In this document: piece after piece, positions 15,100 to 28,869 of the stretch
Numbering within the stretch: position 1 is the stretch's first letter
How the letters are laid out: the number at the start of each line of letters is the position of its first letter
Source of the DNA: Kaistia geumhonensis
Lineage (GTDB): Bacteria > Pseudomonadota > Alphaproteobacteria > Rhizobiales > Kaistiaceae
Direction of reading: 5' to 3'
NCBI RefSeq assembly: GCF_030815145.1
Contig: NZ_JAUSWJ010000001.1
Span: forward strand, 2,728,001 to 2,792,000
DNA length: 64,000 nt
Notes under the pieces: generated by a model
Database searches by the model: none
Seen by the model: only the letters and a program-made list of their open reading frames with translations
What the model was told of the DNA's origin: nothing
Program-made: the position numbers and the translations under genes

Positions 15100-17880
15100 C
15101 TAGGCTTTCTTGACCGGCGTCTTCTCGCCGGCCGGCGGTCCGTCGAAAACCTGGGCAAGGCGGCGGCGGATGGCCGCCTCGCGGCTGGCATTGGTCACCT
15201 TCCGGCCCGTGAGGTCCGTCACGTAGAACACGTCGACCGCGCGCTCGCCGAAGGTGGCGACATGGGCCGAGGCGATGTTGAGCGACAGATCGGAGATGAG
15301 CCGCGTCAGTTCGTAGAGAAGGCCCGGCCGGTCGATGCCGGAGGCCTCGATGACGGTGAACTGGTTGGACCAGGAATTGTCGACCAGAATGCGGGTCTCG
15401 ACCGTGAAGGCCTTGATGATGCGCGGCTTGGCCTTGGCCTTGCGCGCGATCGCCTCCGGCAGGGCGACGGTTCCCGACAGCGCGTCCTCGATGAGCCGGC
15501 TTACCTTCAGCGCGCGCTGCGTCTCCTCCTCGTCGGTGTCGAACTCGCGGGCGATGGAGATCGTGTCGATGGCGCGGCCGTCGGTGGTGGTGAAGATCTG
15601 CGCGTCGACGATGTTGCCGCCACCCGCCGTGCAGGCGCCCGCGACCATCGAGAGGAGGCGCGGATGATCGGGCGCCAGCACGGTGATCTCCGTCACCGCC
15701 TCGAAGGAGCGCACCGTGACCGCGGTCGCGAGCGAGCGGCCTTCCGCGTCGGCGGCGCGGATCAGCCCCGCATGCGCGACCTTGCGCGGCAGGTCGACGC
15801 GCAGCCAGTAGGCGGGGTAGTGGCGCTCGAGATAGGCGTCGCGCTCGGCCGCCGGCCAGTCGCCCAGCGCATTCGAGAGTTCGGCCCGGGCCGCCGCCAC
15901 CCGCTGCTCGCGCGAGATCTGGCTGTGACCGCCGGTGAGCAGCGGCTCCGTCTCGTAATAGAGCGTGCGCAGCAGCTGCCCCTTCCAGCCGTTCCACACG
16001 CCGGGCCCGACGGCGGAAATGTCGGCGATGGTCAGGATGAGGAGAAGCTTCAGCCGCTCCAGGCTCTGCACCACGGCGGCGAAGTCCTGGATCGTCTTGC
16101 GGTCGCCGAGATCGCGCGACTGGGCAACCATGCTCATCAGGAGATGGTGCTCGACCAGCCAGGCGACGGTCTCGGTCTGGGCCGGGGTCAGGCCGAGCCG
16201 CGGGCCGAGCTTTCGCGCCACGCGGGCGCCGGCGATCGAGTGATCCTCGGGCCTGCCTTTGGCGATGTCGTGCAGCAGCATCGCGACATAGAGCACGACG
16301 CGGTCCTGCAGCGTCTGGATCAGTGCATTGGCCAGGGGATGGTCCTGGCTGCGCTCGCCGCGCTCGATGCCGGCGAGGACGCCAATCGAGCGGATGAGAT
16401 GCTCGTCGACCGTATAGTGATGATACATGTTGAACTGCATCATCGCGACGATCTTGCCGAAATCCGGCACGAAGCGGCCGAGCACGCCGGCCTCGTTCAT
16501 CCGTCGCAGCACGATCTCAGGCTGGTTGCGCGAGGCCAGCAGGTCGAGGAACAGGCGGTTCGCGACCGGATTTTCGCGCAGGTCCGCATCGATCAGCTTC
16601 AGGGAGCGCGTCACCGCCCGCATCGCGTCGGGATGGAAGGCGAGGTCGTGCTTGTCGGCGAGATGGAACAGGCGGATCAGGTTGACCGGATCGCGCTCGA
16701 ACACGTCCCCCTCGGAAAGGTTGATGCGGTCGTGCTCGACGACGAAATCGCTGGTGCCGGCGATCTTGCGGCGGCGGCGGCGGGTGGCGAGACCGAAGAA
16801 GCGGTTGAGCAGCGGCGTCTGCTTGGCGTGCTCCTCCTCCAGCGCCGAGCAGAAGATCAGCGTCAGGTCGCCGACATCCTTCGCGTGCAGGAAGTAGTGC
16901 TTCATGAAGCGCTCGACATCCTTCATGCCGGGATGGGCGGTGTAGCCGAGCCGCACAGCCATCTCGCGCTGGACGTCGAAGGAGAGCCGCTCCTCGGCGC
17001 GGCCGGTGAGGAAATGCAGGTGGCAGCGCACCGACCAGAGGAAGTTCTCGGCCTTGCGCAGCAGCGTCAGCTCGGTGCGCGAGAACACGCCGGCCTCGAC
17101 CAGCGCATCGCCCGAGCGGACGCGGTAGAAGTATTTCGCGATCCAGAACAGCGTGTGCAGGTCGCGCAGCCCGCCCTTGCCTTCCTTGACATTGGGCTCG
17201 ACCAGATAGCGCGAGGCGCCCTGCCGGCGATGACGCTCGTCGCGCTCGGCCAGCTTGGCGGCGATGAACTGCGGCCCGGTGCCGGCCACCACCTCGGTAT
17301 CGAAGCGATGGGCGAGATCCTTGAAGAGCTTCTCGTCGCCCCAGATGAAGCGGGCCTCGAGGATCGCGGTGCGGATCGTCATGTCGCCGCCCGAGAGGCG
17401 GATGCATTCGTCGACATTGCGCGTCGCGTGGCCGACCTTGAGGCCGAGATCCCACAGCATGTAGAGCACGAATTCGACGACGCTCTCGCCCCAGGGCGTC
17501 TGCTTGTAGGGCAGCACGAACAGGAGATCGATGTCGGAGCCCGGCGCCAGCATGCCGCGGCCATAGCCGCCGACCGCCACCACCGCCATGCGCTCCGCCG
17601 CGGACGGATTGTCGACCGGATAGGCCGTGTGCACCGCGACGTCGTAGACGGCACGGATGATCTCGTCCATCAGGTCGGAGAGGCTGCGGGCGCAGGCGAT
17701 GCCGTTCTGACCGGCCCTGAGCCGCTGCTCGGCCAGGGCGCGGCCGTCGCGCAGCACTTCCTTGAGGCGCCCGAGAACGCGGTTGCGGCGGCGCTGCGGG
17801 TCGGTTTCGTCGGCCGCGAGCCCGATCAGTTCGGCCGAAAGCGCGCGGCCGTCGATCAGGGCGGGTTCGGAACGGGACAT
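15100..17880 (-). CDS. glnD: Bifunctional uridylyltransferase/uridylyl-removing enzyme GlnD
   Basis: 926 residues. GlnD modifies and demodifies PII proteins in response to glutamine. Visible domains in order: nucleotidyltransferase with [18 protein letters not shown] (near residues 108-125), a GlnD-specific linker region, an HD phosphohydrolase with [18 protein letters not shown], and two C-terminal ACT domains (around [19 protein letters not shown] and [18 protein letters not shown]) that sense glutamine. The start at 17880 gives [14 protein letters not shown]; the frame is open further upstream only as an antisense-like extension into mutS. 83 bases separate it from mutS. Confidence 0.96.
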   Translation of the reverse strand: MSRSEPALIDGRALSAELIGLAADETDPQRRRNRVLGRLKEVLRDGRALAEQRLRAGQNGIACARSLSDLMDEIIRAVYDVAVHTAYPVDNPSAAERMAVVAVGGYGRGMLAPGSDIDLLFVLPYKQTPWGESVVEFVLYMLWDLGLKVGHATRNVDECIRLSGGDMTIRTAILEARFIWGDEKLFKDLAHRFDTEVVAGTGPQFIAAKLAERDERHRRQGASRYLVEPNVKEGKGGLRDLHTLFWIAKYFYRVRSGDALVEAGVFSRTELTLLRKAENFLWSVRCHLHFLTGRAEERLSFDVQREMAVRLGYTAHPGMKDVERFMKHYFLHAKDVGDLTLIFCSALEEEHAKQTPLLNRFFGLATRRRRRKIAGTSDFVVEHDRINLSEGDVFERDPVNLIRLFHLADKHDLAFHPDAMRAVTRSLKLIDADLRENPVANRLFLDLLASRNQPEIVLRRMNEAGVLGRFVPDFGKIVAMMQFNMYHHYTVDEHLIRSIGVLAGIERGERSQDHPLANALIQTLQDRVVLYVAMLLHDIAKGRPEDHSIAGARVARKLGPRLGLTPAQTETVAWLVEHHLLMSMVAQSRDLGDRKTIQDFAAVVQSLERLKLLLILTIADISAVGPGVWNGWKGQLLRTLYYETEPLLTGGHSQISREQRVAAARAELSNALGDWPAAERDAYLERHYPAYWLRVDLPRKVAHAGLIRAADAEGRSLATAVTVRSFEAVTEITVLAPDHPRLLSMVAGACTAGGGNIVDAQIFTTTDGRAIDTISIAREFDTDEEETQRALKVSRLIEDALSGTVALPEAIARKAKAKPRIIKAFTVETRILVDNSWSNQFTVIEASGIDRPGLLYELTRLISDLSLNIASAHVATFGERAVDVFYVTDLTGRKVTNASREAAIRRRLAQVFDGPPAGEKTPVKKA

Positions 17881-17963
17881 CAAGGCGGTGCGGCTCCCGG
17901 CGGGGTCAGGACGGGCGAAGCTACCCTCATCAAGCAGCGCCGACAATGCGCGCGCGGCGCGCG

Positions 17964-20672
17964 TCAGGACGGCGCCGCCCGCATGCCCTTCAGCCTGTAC
18001 AGCGCCTCGAGAGCCTCGCGCGGCGTCAGCTCGTCGGGATTGAGCGCATCGAGCGCCGGTCCAAGCGGGTCCACCGCCGACGGCGCCGGCGCGGGAGGCG
18101 GGGCGCGGAGGGCGGCGAAGAGCGGCAGGTCGTCGATCAGCGTCGCGGCCGGCGACTTGCGGTCGCCCTCCTCGAGGCGCTCCAGAACGGCGCGGGCGCG
18201 GGCGACGACCGAGGGCGGCAGTCCGGCCAGCTTCGCCACCTGGATGCCGTAGGAGCGGTCGGCGGCGCCGGGCACGATCTCGTGCAGGAAGACGACATCG
18301 CCCTGCCATTCGCGCACGCGGACGGTCGCGTTGTCGAGCCGGTCGAGCCGCTGCGCCAGCGCCGTCAGCTCGTGATAATGCGTCGCGAAGAGCGCCCGCG
18401 AGCGGTTCGCCTCGTGCAGATGCTCGATCGCCGCCCAGGCGATCGAAAGGCCGTCGAAGGTGGCCGTGCCGCGGCCGATCTCGTCGAGGATCACCAGCGA
18501 GCGCGCCGTGGCCTGGTTGAGGATCGCCGCCGTCTCGACCATCTCGACCATGAAGGTCGACCGGCCTCTGGCGAGATCGTCGGCGGCACCGACGCGGGAG
18601 AAGAGGCGGTCGACGACGCCGATATGGGCGCGGCGGGCCGGGACGAAGCTGCCGGTCTGCGCGAGCAGCGCGATGAGCGCGTTCTGGCGCAGGAAGGTCG
18701 ACTTGCCGGCCATGTTGGGGCCGGTGACGAGCCAGATGCGGCCCGCCTCCGCCTCGGCGCCGCCGAGGGTGCAATCGTTCGGGACGAAGCTCTCGCCGTT
18801 TCGCCGCAGCGCTTCCTCGACCACCGGATGGCGGCCGCCCTCGATCTCGAAGGCGAGCGAGCGGTCGACGACCGGCCGCGTCCAGTCGGACGCCTCGGCG
18901 AGCTCGGCGAGCGAGGCCGCCACGTCGAGGCGGGCGAGACCTTCGGCGACGGCCCGGATGGGCGCCTCGGCGGCCAGCACCTCGGACGCCAGCGCCTCGA
19001 AGATGCCCAGCTCGCGCTGAAGCGCCCGGTCGCCGGCCGAGGCGATCTTCGCCTCCAGCTCGGCGAGCTCCGTCGTCACGAAGCGCATGGCGCCGGCCAT
19101 GGTCTGACGGTGGATGTAGCGGCCGGCGAACTCGGCCGAGATCAGCCGCTCGCCATGGACCTGCGGCACCTCGATGAAATAGCCGAGCACGTTGTTGTGC
19201 TTGACCTTCAGGGCGCGGATGTCCGTCTCGGCGGCGTAGCTGCCCTGCAGCGCGGCGATCACCTGGCGGCTTTCGTCGCGGAGCGCGCGGAGCTGGTCGA
19301 GATCGCCGTCATGACCGGCGCGGACGAAGCCGCCGTCGCGCTTCAGGAGCGGCAATTCGTCGGCGAGCGCGGCGCCGATCCGCGTCGCGAGACCGACAGG
19401 CGCCGAGGAAATCAGCTCGATGACAGCGGCAAGCTCGTCCGGCAGCGTGCCCAGCCCGGCGAGATCCTCGGCGAGGCCGGCGGCGACGTCGAGCCCGGCG
19501 CCGATCGCGGCGAGATCGCGCGGGCCGCCGCGATCGAGCGCCAGACGCGACAGGGCGCGCAGAAGGTCCGGGGCGCGGGCGAGGCGGGCGCGGCAGTCGG
19601 CGCGTTCCGCGGGCATGGCGACGAAGCGCTCGACGGCGTCGAGGCGGCGGCCGATCTCGACCGGATCGGTGACCGGCCCCGCGAGACGGGCGGCGAGCAG
19701 GCGGCTGCCGGCACCGGTCACGCAGCGGTCGATGGCGCCGAGCAGGCTGCCGCGACGCTCGCCCGACATGGTGCGCATGATCTCGAGATTGGCCCTCGTC
19801 GCGGCATCGACGGAGAGAAGCGTCCCTTCGCTCTCGCGTTGCGGCCGTGCGAGGGGCGCCCGCGCGCCGACCTGCGTCTTCTCGACATAGGCGAGCGCCG
19901 CTGCCGCAGCCGACAATTCGACGCGCGAGAAGGCGCCGAGGCCGTCCAGCGTCTCGACGCCGAAATAGGCGGCGAGTTTCGTGGCCGCGGTCGCGCCGTC
20001 GAAGAAGGCCGCGGGGAGGGGGCCCGGCTCCACGGGAAGCGCACGCAGCAGCGGGCCGAGCGCCTCGTCGGAGAGCAGCGTATCGGCGACGAGGAGTTCG
20101 CGCGGATCGATCCGGGCCACATCGGCGGCGAGGCGCTGGCGGTCGGTCGCGGCGACGCGGAAATCGCCGGTCGAGATGTCGACCCAGGCGAGCGCCAGCC
20201 CGTCGGCCCCGCCCGGCCCGACGCCGCGGCCGCGGGCGAGCGTCGCGAGATAGTTGCCCTCGCCCGCCTTCAGCAGCGTCTCCTCGGTGATCGTGCCGGG
20301 CGTGACGATGCGCACGACGTCGCGCTTCACGACCGAGCGGCCGCCACGCTTCTTCGCCTCGGCCGGGTCCTCGGTCTGCTCGCAGACGGCGACACGGTGG
20401 CCCAGCGCGATCAGCTTCTGGAGATAGTCGCCGGCGGCATGGATCGGAACGCCGCACATCGGAATGTCGGCGCCGAGATGCTTGCCGCGCTTCGTCAGCG
20501 TGATGCCGAGCGCGCGGGCGGCGATCTCCGCGTCGCCGAAGAACAGCTCGTAGAAGTCGCCCATCCGGTAGAACAGCAGCGCCGCGGGATGCGCCGCCTT
20601 CAGCTCCAGATACTGCTCCATCATGGGCGTGGCGCGCGCGCCCGCCGCTTCGCTCTCTGTCGTGTCCAGCAT
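17964..20672 (-). CDS. mutS: DNA mismatch repair protein MutS
   Basis: 902 residues. It recognises base mismatches and small loops. The mismatch-binding FYELF motif is near residue 41 ([18 protein letters not shown]), followed by connector, lever and clamp domains. The ATPase has Walker [11 protein letters not shown], Walker [17 protein letters not shown] and the ABC signature region, then [10 protein letters not shown]. The C-terminus ends after a short helix-turn-helix. First gene of the mutS-glnD-murJ-trpS-usp string, divergent from maeB. Confidence 0.97.
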   Translation of the reverse strand: MLDTTESEAAGARATPMMEQYLELKAAHPAALLFYRMGDFYELFFGDAEIAARALGITLTKRGKHLGADIPMCGVPIHAAGDYLQKLIALGHRVAVCEQTEDPAEAKKRGGRSVVKRDVVRIVTPGTITEETLLKAGEGNYLATLARGRGVGPGGADGLALAWVDISTGDFRVAATDRQRLAADVARIDPRELLVADTLLSDEALGPLLRALPVEPGPLPAAFFDGATAATKLAAYFGVETLDGLGAFSRVELSAAAAALAYVEKTQVGARAPLARPQRESEGTLLSVDAATRANLEIMRTMSGERRGSLLGAIDRCVTGAGSRLLAARLAGPVTDPVEIGRRLDAVERFVAMPAERADCRARLARAPDLLRALSRLALDRGGPRDLAAIGAGLDVAAGLAEDLAGLGTLPDELAAVIELISSAPVGLATRIGAALADELPLLKRDGGFVRAGHDGDLDQLRALRDESRQVIAALQGSYAAETDIRALKVKHNNVLGYFIEVPQVHGERLISAEFAGRYIHRQTMAGAMRFVTTELAELEAKIASAGDRALQRELGIFEALASEVLAAEAPIRAVAEGLARLDVAASLAELAEASDWTRPVVDRSLAFEIEGGRHPVVEEALRRNGESFVPNDCTLGGAEAEAGRIWLVTGPNMAGKSTFLRQNALIALLAQTGSFVPARRAHIGVVDRLFSRVGAADDLARGRSTFMVEMVETAAILNQATARSLVILDEIGRGTATFDGLSIAWAAIEHLHEANRSRALFATHYHELTALAQRLDRLDNATVRVREWQGDVVFLHEIVPGAADRSYGIQVAKLAGLPPSVVARARAVLERLEEGDRKSPAATLIDDLPLFAALRAPPPAPAPSAVDPLGPALDALNPDELTPREALEALYRLKGMRAAPS

Positions 20673-20825
20673 GGACCGACCTTAGCAACATCGGCGGGCG
20701 GTTTCATCCCGCCCGGGCGGTTGTCCTCCCTTCCAATCATCCGATGAAATGCTATCGTCGCGGTCCGCCACACCTGAAGCGGCCGCAGAGCCGCTCCTTC
20801 CGGAAACGCCTGAGCCGAGCATCCG

Positions 20826-23105
20826 ATGACCGAAATCAAGAAACCCGCCCGCAGCGGCCCCGCCGTCACGGACAAGGAGGCCCTCGACTTCCACGCGCGG
20901 GGGCGGCCCGGCAAGCTGGAGATCACGCCGACCAAGCCGATGGCGACGCAGCGCGACCTGTCGCTGGCCTATTCGCCCGGCGTCGCCGTGCCGGTGAAGG
21001 CCATCGCGGCCGATCCGAGCCTCGCCTTCGAATACACGACCCGCGGCAATCTCGTCGCCGTCATCTCGAACGGCACCGCCATCCTCGGCCTCGGCAATCT
21101 CGGCCCGCTGGCCTCGAAGCCGGTGATGGAGGGCAAGGCCGTCCTCTTCAAGCGCTTCGCCGACGTCGATTCGATCGATCTCGAGATCGACACCGAGGAC
21201 GTCGACGCCTTCGTCAATTCCGTCCGCTATCTCGGCCCGTCCTTCGGCGGCATCAATCTCGAGGACATCAAGGCGCCGGACTGCTTCGTGATCGAGAGCC
21301 GTCTGCGCGAGCTGATGGACATCCCGGTCTTCCACGACGACCAGCACGGCACGGCGATCATCGCCACCGCCGGCATGATCAACGCGCTGCATCTCACGGG
21401 ACGCGACATCAAGACGACGAGGCTCGTCTGCAACGGCGCCGGCGCGGCCGGCATCGCCTGCATCGAGCTCGTCAAGGCGATGGGCATGCCGTCCGAGAAC
21501 GTCCTCCTCTGCGACACCAAGGGCGTGGTCTATCAGGGCCGCACCGAGGGCATGAACCAGTGGAAGACCGCGCACGCGACCGCCACCGAGGCGCGCACGC
21601 TGGAAGACGCGATGAAGGGCGCCGACATCTTCTTCGGCGTCTCGGCCAAGGGTGCGCTGACGCCCGACATGGTGCGCTCGATGGCGCCGCGTCCGATCAT
21701 CTTCGCGATGGCCAATCCCGACCCGGAAATCACGCCGGAGGAAGTCGCCGAGATCCGCGACGACGCGATCATGGCGACGGGGCGCTCCGACTATCCGAAC
21801 CAGGTCAACAACGTCCTCGGCTTCCCCTACATCTTCCGCGGCGCGCTCGACGTCCGCGCGCGGACGATCAACGAGGAGATGAAGATCGCCGCCGCCAAGG
21901 CGCTCGCCGAGCTGGCGCGCGAGGACGTGCCCGACGAGGTGGCCGCTGCCTATCAGGGCGTCCGGCCGCGCTTCGGCGCCAACTACATCATTCCCGTGCC
22001 CTTCGATCCGCGGCTCCTCTCGGAGATCCCGGCGGCGGTCGCCCAGGCGGCGATGGATACCGGCGTCGCCCGCCGTCCCATCGAGGACATGGCGGCCTAC
22101 AAGATCCAGCTCTCGGCCCGCCGCGACCCGATCGTCGGCACGCTCGCCCGCATCTACGAGCGCGTCCGCCGCAATCCGAAGCGCGTCGTGTTCGCCGAGG
22201 GCGAGGAGGAGCAGGTGATCCGCGCCGCGGCGAGCTTCGTCGCGCAGAAGCTCGGCACCGCCATCGTCATCGGCCGCGAGGACATCGTCCTCGCCACGGC
22301 CCGCGATGCCGGCATCGACATCAACGGCATCGAGATCCACAACGCGCGCCTGTCGCGCCGCAACGCCGACTATATCGACTTCCTCTATGCCCGCCTGCAG
22401 CGGAAGGGCTACCTCTTCCGCGACTGCCAGCGCCTCATCAACACCGACCGCAACTATTTCGGCGCCACCATGGTGTCGCTCGGCGACGCCGACGCGATGG
22501 TGACCGGCGTGACGCGCAACTATTCGACGGTGCTCGCCGACGTGCGGCGCGTGATCGACACCCGGCCGGGCCACCGCGTCATCGGCGTCTCGATCGTGCT
22601 GGTCCGCGGACGGACCGTCGTCGTCGCCGACACGGCCGTGCACGACATGCCGACCGGCGAGGAACTGGCCGACATCGCCGAGGAGGCCGCGAGCTTCGCG
22701 AAGCGCCTCGGCTACGACCCGCGCGTCGCGATGCTCGCCTATTCGACCTTCGGCCAGCCCGAGGGCGAGCGCTCCCGCCATGTCCGCGAGGCGGTGCAGA
22801 TCCTCGAACGCCGCCGCGTCGATTTCGAGTTCGACGGCGAGATGGCGGCCGATGTCGCGCTGAACCCGCAGGCGATGGCGGCCTATCCGTTCTGCCGCCT
22901 CTCCGGCCCCGCCTCCGTCCTGGTGATGCCGGCGTTCCACTCCGCCTCGATCTCGACCAAGATGATGCAGGAACTCGGCGGCGCCACGGTGATCGGCCCG
23001 CTCCTGGTCGGCCTCGACAAGCCGGTGCAGATCCTCTCGCTCGGGGCGCGCGACAGCGACATCGTCAACATGGCGGCGCTCGCCGCCTTCAATGTCGGCG
23101 GGTGA
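20826..23105 (+). CDS. maeB: NADP-dependent malic enzyme with C-terminal phosphotransacetylase-like domain
   Basis: 759 residues, the long MaeB form. Residues 1-430 are malic enzyme ([39 protein letters not shown], and the Rossmann loop [13 protein letters not shown]), which oxidatively decarboxylates malate to pyruvate. Residues 435-759 resemble phosphate acetyltransferase ([41 protein letters not shown]) and in characterised MaeB proteins act in acetyl-CoA allosteric control rather than catalysis. It starts 153 bases from mutS on the opposite strand. Confidence 0.95.
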   Translation: MTEIKKPARSGPAVTDKEALDFHARGRPGKLEITPTKPMATQRDLSLAYSPGVAVPVKAIAADPSLAFEYTTRGNLVAVISNGTAILGLGNLGPLASKPVMEGKAVLFKRFADVDSIDLEIDTEDVDAFVNSVRYLGPSFGGINLEDIKAPDCFVIESRLRELMDIPVFHDDQHGTAIIATAGMINALHLTGRDIKTTRLVCNGAGAAGIACIELVKAMGMPSENVLLCDTKGVVYQGRTEGMNQWKTAHATATEARTLEDAMKGADIFFGVSAKGALTPDMVRSMAPRPIIFAMANPDPEITPEEVAEIRDDAIMATGRSDYPNQVNNVLGFPYIFRGALDVRARTINEEMKIAAAKALAELAREDVPDEVAAAYQGVRPRFGANYIIPVPFDPRLLSEIPAAVAQAAMDTGVARRPIEDMAAYKIQLSARRDPIVGTLARIYERVRRNPKRVVFAEGEEEQVIRAAASFVAQKLGTAIVIGREDIVLATARDAGIDINGIEIHNARLSRRNADYIDFLYARLQRKGYLFRDCQRLINTDRNYFGATMVSLGDADAMVTGVTRNYSTVLADVRRVIDTRPGHRVIGVSIVLVRGRTVVVADTAVHDMPTGEELADIAEEAASFAKRLGYDPRVAMLAYSTFGQPEGERSRHVREAVQILERRRVDFEFDGEMAADVALNPQAMAAYPFCRLSGPASVLVMPAFHSASISTKMMQELGGATVIGPLLVGLDKPVQILSLGARDSDIVNMAALAAFNVGG

Positions 23106-23182
23106 CGGCGGCGCGGCATCGGTTTGCAATCCGTCCGGTTTATGTTAGCCTCCGCTTACCGATCGGACGGGAGGAAACCGAC

Positions 23183-23569
23183 ATGGCCGGACACGGGACG
23201 TTCTGCTGGAACGAACTGATGACGCGCGACGCGGCGCGGGCGAAGGATTTCTATGCGAAGACGCTCGGCTGGAGCTTCAACTCCATGCCGATGGGGGAGA
23301 TGGGCGACTATCACCTCGCGATGATGGGCGACACCATGGTCGCCGGCATCATGGAGATGGGCGGGCCGGACTTCGAGGGCGTGCCGGAGCACTGGTTCTC
23401 CTATGTCGAGGTCGACGAGGTCGATCCGCGCGTCGCCCTCCTGGAGAAGGAAGGCGGCTCGCTGGTGCGCCCGGCCTTCGACGTTCCGGGCGTCGGGCGC
23501 ATCGCGATCGTGCAGATTCCGGGCGGCGCCGTGCAGGGCTGGATGAAGCCCGAGCAGCCTTCCGCCTGA
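23183..23569 (+). CDS. VOC (glyoxalase/bleomycin resistance) family protein
   Basis: 128 residues with two beta-alpha-beta-beta-beta modules of the vicinal oxygen chelate fold. HGTFCWNELMTRDAARAKDFY opens module 1 and HWFSYVEVDEVDPRVALLEKEG opens module 2. This subgroup often carries metal-independent or unknown activities. The ATG at 23183 follows GGAGG at 8 bases. It lies 77 bases after maeB and 11 bases before a GNAT gene on the same strand. No substrate is evident. Confidence 0.85.
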   Translation: MAGHGTFCWNELMTRDAARAKDFYAKTLGWSFNSMPMGEMGDYHLAMMGDTMVAGIMEMGGPDFEGVPEHWFSYVEVDEVDPRVALLEKEGGSLVRPAFDVPGVGRIAIVQIPGGAVQGWMKPEQPSA

Positions 23570-23580
23570 CGATCACCGGC

Positions 23581-24084
23581 ATGGAGATCCGCGACGAACG
23601 GCACGGTGACGAGGACGCCATCCACGCCCTCACCGCCGAGGCCTTCCAGCCGATGCCCTATTCCGGCGGCACCGAGCCGGCCATCATCCGCGCGCTGCGC
23701 GCCTCCGGCGCTCTGACCCTTTCGCTCGTCGCGGTCGAGGATGGGGCGATCGTCGGCCATGTCGCCTTCTCGCCCGTCTCGATCGACGGCGTTCAGGACG
23801 GCTGGTTCGGCCTCGGGCCGATTTCGGTGCGGGCAGACCGGCGGCGGCAGGGGATCGGCCGCGCGCTGATCGCCGAAGGCCTCAGGCGGCTGGCGGAAGA
23901 CGGCGCGCGGGGCTGCGTCCTGATCGGCGATCCGGCCGTCTATCGCGGCTCCGGCTTCGCGAGCGGCAGGTTCCGCTATGCCGGCCTCGACCCGCGGCTC
24001 GTGCAGCATGTCGTGCTGAGGGGCGAGGCGCCGTCGGGCGAAATCACCTTCGCGCCGGCCTTCGACGTCGCGGCGGAGGATTGA
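23581..24084 (+). CDS. GNAT N-acetyltransferase
   Basis: 167 residues with the GNAT core: IRDERHGDEDAIHALTAEAF start, acetyl-CoA pyrophosphate loop VRADRRRQGIGRALI (Q/RxxGxG/A) and the C-terminal LIGDPAVYRGSGF segment. The order resembles the YhbS-type acetyltransferases (predicted small-molecule acetylation). It probably shares a transcript with the VOC gene just upstream. Substrate unknown. Confidence 0.88.
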   Translation: MEIRDERHGDEDAIHALTAEAFQPMPYSGGTEPAIIRALRASGALTLSLVAVEDGAIVGHVAFSPVSIDGVQDGWFGLGPISVRADRRRQGIGRALIAEGLRRLAEDGARGCVLIGDPAVYRGSGFASGRFRYAGLDPRLVQHVVLRGEAPSGEITFAPAFDVAAED

Positions 24085-24100
24085 GCGCGCGCTTCCGCGC

Positions 24101-24721
24101 CTAGAGCTGGTGCGACAGGATGCGGCGGACGCCGGCCGCGTCCATCTGCGCCGTGGCGGCGGCGAGCGAATTGTTGGTGTCGATCGCCCGGCAGCCATCC
24201 TCGATCACGACCGTGTCGAAGCCGTGCGTCCGCGCGTCGAGCGCCGTCCAGCTGACGCAGAAATCGGTCGCGAGGCCGACGACATAGGCGGTCTCGATGC
24301 CGCGCTCGAAGAGGTAGCCGGTGAGGCCCGTCGGGGTCTTGCGGTCGGCCTCGAAGAAGGACGAATAGCTGTCCGTATGCGCGTGGTAGCCCTTGCGGAT
24401 CACCAATTGGGCATGCGGGATGTCGAGCCCTTCGGCCAGCGCCGCGCCGAACGTCCCCTGGATGCAGTGGTCCGGCCACAAGACCTGCGGCCCGTAGCGC
24501 AGGTCGATCACCTCGAACGGATTGCGCCCCGGATGCGACGAGGCAAAGGAGATGTGCCCCGCCGGATGCCAGTCCTGGGTGATGATGACGTTGCGGAACT
24601 TCCGCGCGATCTCGTTGACGAGCGGGATGATCGCATGGCCGTCGGCCACCGCCAGCGCACCGCCGGGCAGGAAGTCGTTCTGGATGTCGGTGACGATCAG
24701 GACGCTGGACGAATCCGTCAC
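24101..24721 (-). CDS. pncA: Nicotinamidase
   Basis: 206 residues. It hydrolyses nicotinamide to nicotinate in NAD salvage. The catalytic triad D12 (VTDIQNDFLPGG), K110 (VIRKG) and C155 (ATDFCV) is complete, and the metal site D50-x-H52-x3-H56 (TQDWHPAGH) is intact. The flanking AlkB-family gene lies just upstream on the same strand, and the downstream GNAT gene is convergent. Confidence 0.95.
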   Translation of the reverse strand: MTDSSSVLIVTDIQNDFLPGGALAVADGHAIIPLVNEIARKFRNVIITQDWHPAGHISFASSHPGRNPFEVIDLRYGPQVLWPDHCIQGTFGAALAEGLDIPHAQLVIRKGYHAHTDSYSSFFEADRKTPTGLTGYLFERGIETAYVVGLATDFCVSWTALDARTHGFDTVVIEDGCRAIDTNNSLAAATAQMDAAGVRRILSHQL

Positions 24722-24774
24722 GGGGGGCCTCGCCGTTCAAGGTCGCCGATCAAAGCCCCGCTTTCGCGAAGGCG

Positions 24775-25419
24775 TCAACCCGGCCGGGTGACGCGACGCA
24801 GCGTCAGGTTGATGCGGCCGCCGCGCTCGAGCAGCGTCGAGGTGCCCGGATAGACGCGGTCGACGCCGTGATAGGCGAGCCGCGACGGCCCGCCGAACAG
24901 GAGCACGTCGCCCGAAGCGAGGCGAACCGACCGCGTCGGGCCACCGCGCTCCGTCCCGCCGATGCGGAAGCGGCAGTCGTTGCCGAGCGAGACCGAGAGC
25001 ACCGGCGCCGCCCGCTCCTCCTCGTCCTCGTCGCGATGGAGGCCCATGCGCGCCTCGCCGTCGTAGTAGTTGACGAGGCAGGCCTCGGGCGGGTGCGGAT
25101 ATCCGGCGAGGTCCCTCCAGAGGTCCAGCAGCATGTCCGGGATCGGCGGCCAGGGCCGTCCGGTCACCGGATGCGTCGCCTGATAGCGATAGCCGCCGCG
25201 GTCCGACACCCAGCCGAGCGCACCGCAATTGGTCATCCGCACCGAGAAAGGCTTGCCGGTGCGCGGCATTTCGGGCCGATAGAGCGGCGCCTCGACGACG
25301 ACCGCACGGATTGCATCGAGAAGCCGCTCCTGCGCCGGGCGGTCCAGCAGCCCGTCATGCAGCGCGACGCCCCCGGGCAAGGCCGCCGCCACCGCTCCAT
25401 TGGTCAAGGGACTTCCCAT
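24775..25419 (-). CDS. alkB: AlkB-type Fe(II)/2-oxoglutarate dioxygenase
   Basis: 214 residues. AlkB removes alkyl lesions from bases by oxidative dealkylation. Iron ligands H128-x-D130 (LHRDEDE) and H184 (AYHGVDR) and the 2-oxoglutarate arginines in [10 protein letters not shown] are present, as is the nucleotide-lid region with [12 protein letters not shown] and YRYQATHP. The start at 25419 is the ATG followed by [10 protein letters not shown]; the open frame further upstream belongs to the dnaK leader. It lies divergent from dnaK. No ada gene is visible nearby. Confidence 0.93.
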   Translation of the reverse strand: MGSPLTNGAVAAALPGGVALHDGLLDRPAQERLLDAIRAVVVEAPLYRPEMPRTGKPFSVRMTNCGALGWVSDRGGYRYQATHPVTGRPWPPIPDMLLDLWRDLAGYPHPPEACLVNYYDGEARMGLHRDEDEEERAAPVLSVSLGNDCRFRIGGTERGGPTRSVRLASGDVLLFGGPSRLAYHGVDRVYPGTSTLLERGGRINLTLRRVTRPG

Positions 25420-25472
25420 CGCGTCTCTCCCCTCGCTGGCCGAAAGCGGCACAATCCGCCGCGTAGTGCCGC

Positions 25473-25501
25473 CTTGCGGCTCTTTGGGCATCTTCTTATA
25501 T
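25473..25501 (+). promoter_or_regulatory. Candidate promoter of dnaK
   Basis: CTTGCG (-35-like) and TTATAT (-10-like) are separated by 17 bases, about 140 bases before the dnaK ATG. The CTTG core fits both the housekeeping and the heat-shock (RpoH) alphaproteobacterial consensus. No CIRCE element is visible in the leader, which suggests RpoH rather than HrcA control of dnaK. This is a motif match only. Confidence 0.4.
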
Positions 25502-25642
25502 ACGCGGTCGAACCCGGGACCGGCGCTGGCAAAGGCGGCGGTTCCGAACCCGATATGTCGCTGGGGGCCGTTCGGAATTCCGGCCCAGTTCCGCGGATGC
25601 CTCCTCGAGGGTCCGCACGGCCCGCCGAAAAGGAGAGAACAT

Positions 25643-27550
<1,908 letters not shown>

Positions 27551-27578
27551 TACAGAGCGTCCGTGATAGAATTGGGGG

Positions 27579-27604
27579 CCCGGCGCGGAAACGCGCCGGG
27601 TCTT
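27579..27604 (+). terminator. Hairpin between dnaK and dnaJ
   Basis: CCCGGCGCG / CGCGCCGGG with a GAAA tetraloop, followed by TCTTCC. Nine-base GC stem with a very stable loop; the T-run is weak. It may terminate or attenuate so that dnaK is made in excess over dnaJ, or stabilise the dnaK message end. Confidence 0.7.
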
Positions 27605-27670
27605 CCATGATCCGGACCCGGATTATCGCTTTTCCCTTTCCGTTTCCGGCACAGGTCTAGACATCGTCCG

Positions 27671-28801
27671 ATGGCCAAGGTCGACTATTACGAAGTGCTG
27701 GGCGTCGCCCGGGACGCCGACGACAAGACGCTGAAGGCGGCCTTCCGCAAGCTCGCGATGCAGTATCATCCGGACCGCAATCCGGGCGATCACGGCGCCG
27801 AGGCGAAGTTCAAGGAAATCAACGAGGCCTACGAGAAGCTGCGCGATCCGCAGAAGCGGGCCGCCTATGACCGCTTCGGCCATGCCGCCTTCGACGGACC
27901 CGGCGGCGGGCCGGGCGGATTCTCCGGCGATTTCGGCTCGTCGATGTCGGACATCTTCGACGACATCTTCGGCGAGTTCATGGGCGGGCGGCGCGGCCAG
28001 CGGCCGAGCGGCGGCCGCGAGCGGGGAGCCGATCTCCGCTACAACATGGAGATCACGCTCGAGGAGGCCTATTCCGGCAAGACCGCCGAGATCCGCGTCC
28101 CGACCAAGATCGCCTGCGAGACCTGCTCGGGCACCGGCGCGCGGCCGGGCTCCCATCCCAAGGTCTGCACCACCTGCGACGGCCATGGCCGCGTCCGCGC
28201 CGCGCAGGGCTTCTTCTCGATCGAGCGCACCTGCCCGACCTGCGGCGGCCGTGGCGAGATCATCTCCGACCCGTGCGAGAAGTGCGGCGGCACCGGCCGC
28301 CAGACGCAGGAGCGTACGCTCCAGGTCAACATCCCGGCCGGCATCGAGGACGGCACCCGCATCCGCCTCTCCGGCGAAGGCGAGGCTGGCCTCAAGGGCG
28401 GACCGGCGGGCGATCTCTATCTCTTCCTGTCGGTGAAGCCGCATGCGCTGTTCCAGCGCGAGGGCGCAGACATCTTCTGCCGCGTGCCGATCTCGATCAC
28501 GACGGCGGCGCTCGGCGGCCAGTTCGACGTGCCGACGGTCGAGGGCGGCAAGACGCGCGTGAAGGTTCCCGAAGGCACCCAGACCGGCAAGCAGTTCCGC
28601 CTCAAGGGCAAGGGCATGCCGGTGCTGCGCTCGGCGCAGATGGGCGACATGTATATCCAGGTCGTCGTCGAGACGCCGAGCAACCTGTCGCGCCGCCAGC
28701 GCGAACTGCTGGAAGAGTTCGAGCAGGCCTCGTCGGAAGAGAACAATCCCGAGTCCGCCGGCTTCTTCGCCCGCATCCGGGACTTCTTCGGCGGCTCGTG
28801 A
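27671..28801 (+). CDS. dnaJ: Chaperone protein DnaJ
   Basis: 376 residues. The J-domain (1-70) has the HPD motif ([12 protein letters not shown]), followed by a Gly/Phe-rich linker. Four zinc-binding CxxCxGxG repeats are present: [24 protein letters not shown] and CEKCGGTG. The C-terminal substrate-binding domains follow. It stimulates the DnaK ATPase. Ends 68 bases before pmtA. Confidence 0.98.
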   Translation: MAKVDYYEVLGVARDADDKTLKAAFRKLAMQYHPDRNPGDHGAEAKFKEINEAYEKLRDPQKRAAYDRFGHAAFDGPGGGPGGFSGDFGSSMSDIFDDIFGEFMGGRRGQRPSGGRERGADLRYNMEITLEEAYSGKTAEIRVPTKIACETCSGTGARPGSHPKVCTTCDGHGRVRAAQGFFSIERTCPTCGGRGEIISDPCEKCGGTGRQTQERTLQVNIPAGIEDGTRIRLSGEGEAGLKGGPAGDLYLFLSVKPHALFQREGADIFCRVPISITTAALGGQFDVPTVEGGKTRVKVPEGTQTGKQFRLKGKGMPVLRSAQMGDMYIQVVVETPSNLSRRQRELLEEFEQASSEENNPESAGFFARIRDFFGGS

Positions 28802-28869
28802 GGCGGATGCCTGTCACAGGATTGCCTTGAATTCGGCCGCATGATGGCGCGGCGCAAAGAGAGGGCCGC

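Noticed and set aside
13513-18252. A 1579-residue open frame on the plus strand across murJ and glnD
   Set aside because: It lies antisense to two well-recognised genes, is extremely Arg/Gly/Glu-rich as expected of a GC-rich shadow frame, and shows no domain.
17946-20747. A 933-residue open frame on the plus strand opposite mutS
   Set aside because: Composition typical of an antisense frame in GC-rich DNA; mutS is unambiguous.
20682-23129. An 815-residue open frame on the minus strand opposite maeB
   Set aside because: Shadow of the real gene; no conserved motif and a His/Asp/Arg-heavy composition.
25420-25642. CIRCE operator upstream of dnaK
   Set aside because: No TTAGCACTC-N9-GAGTGCTAA or close variant is present in the leader.
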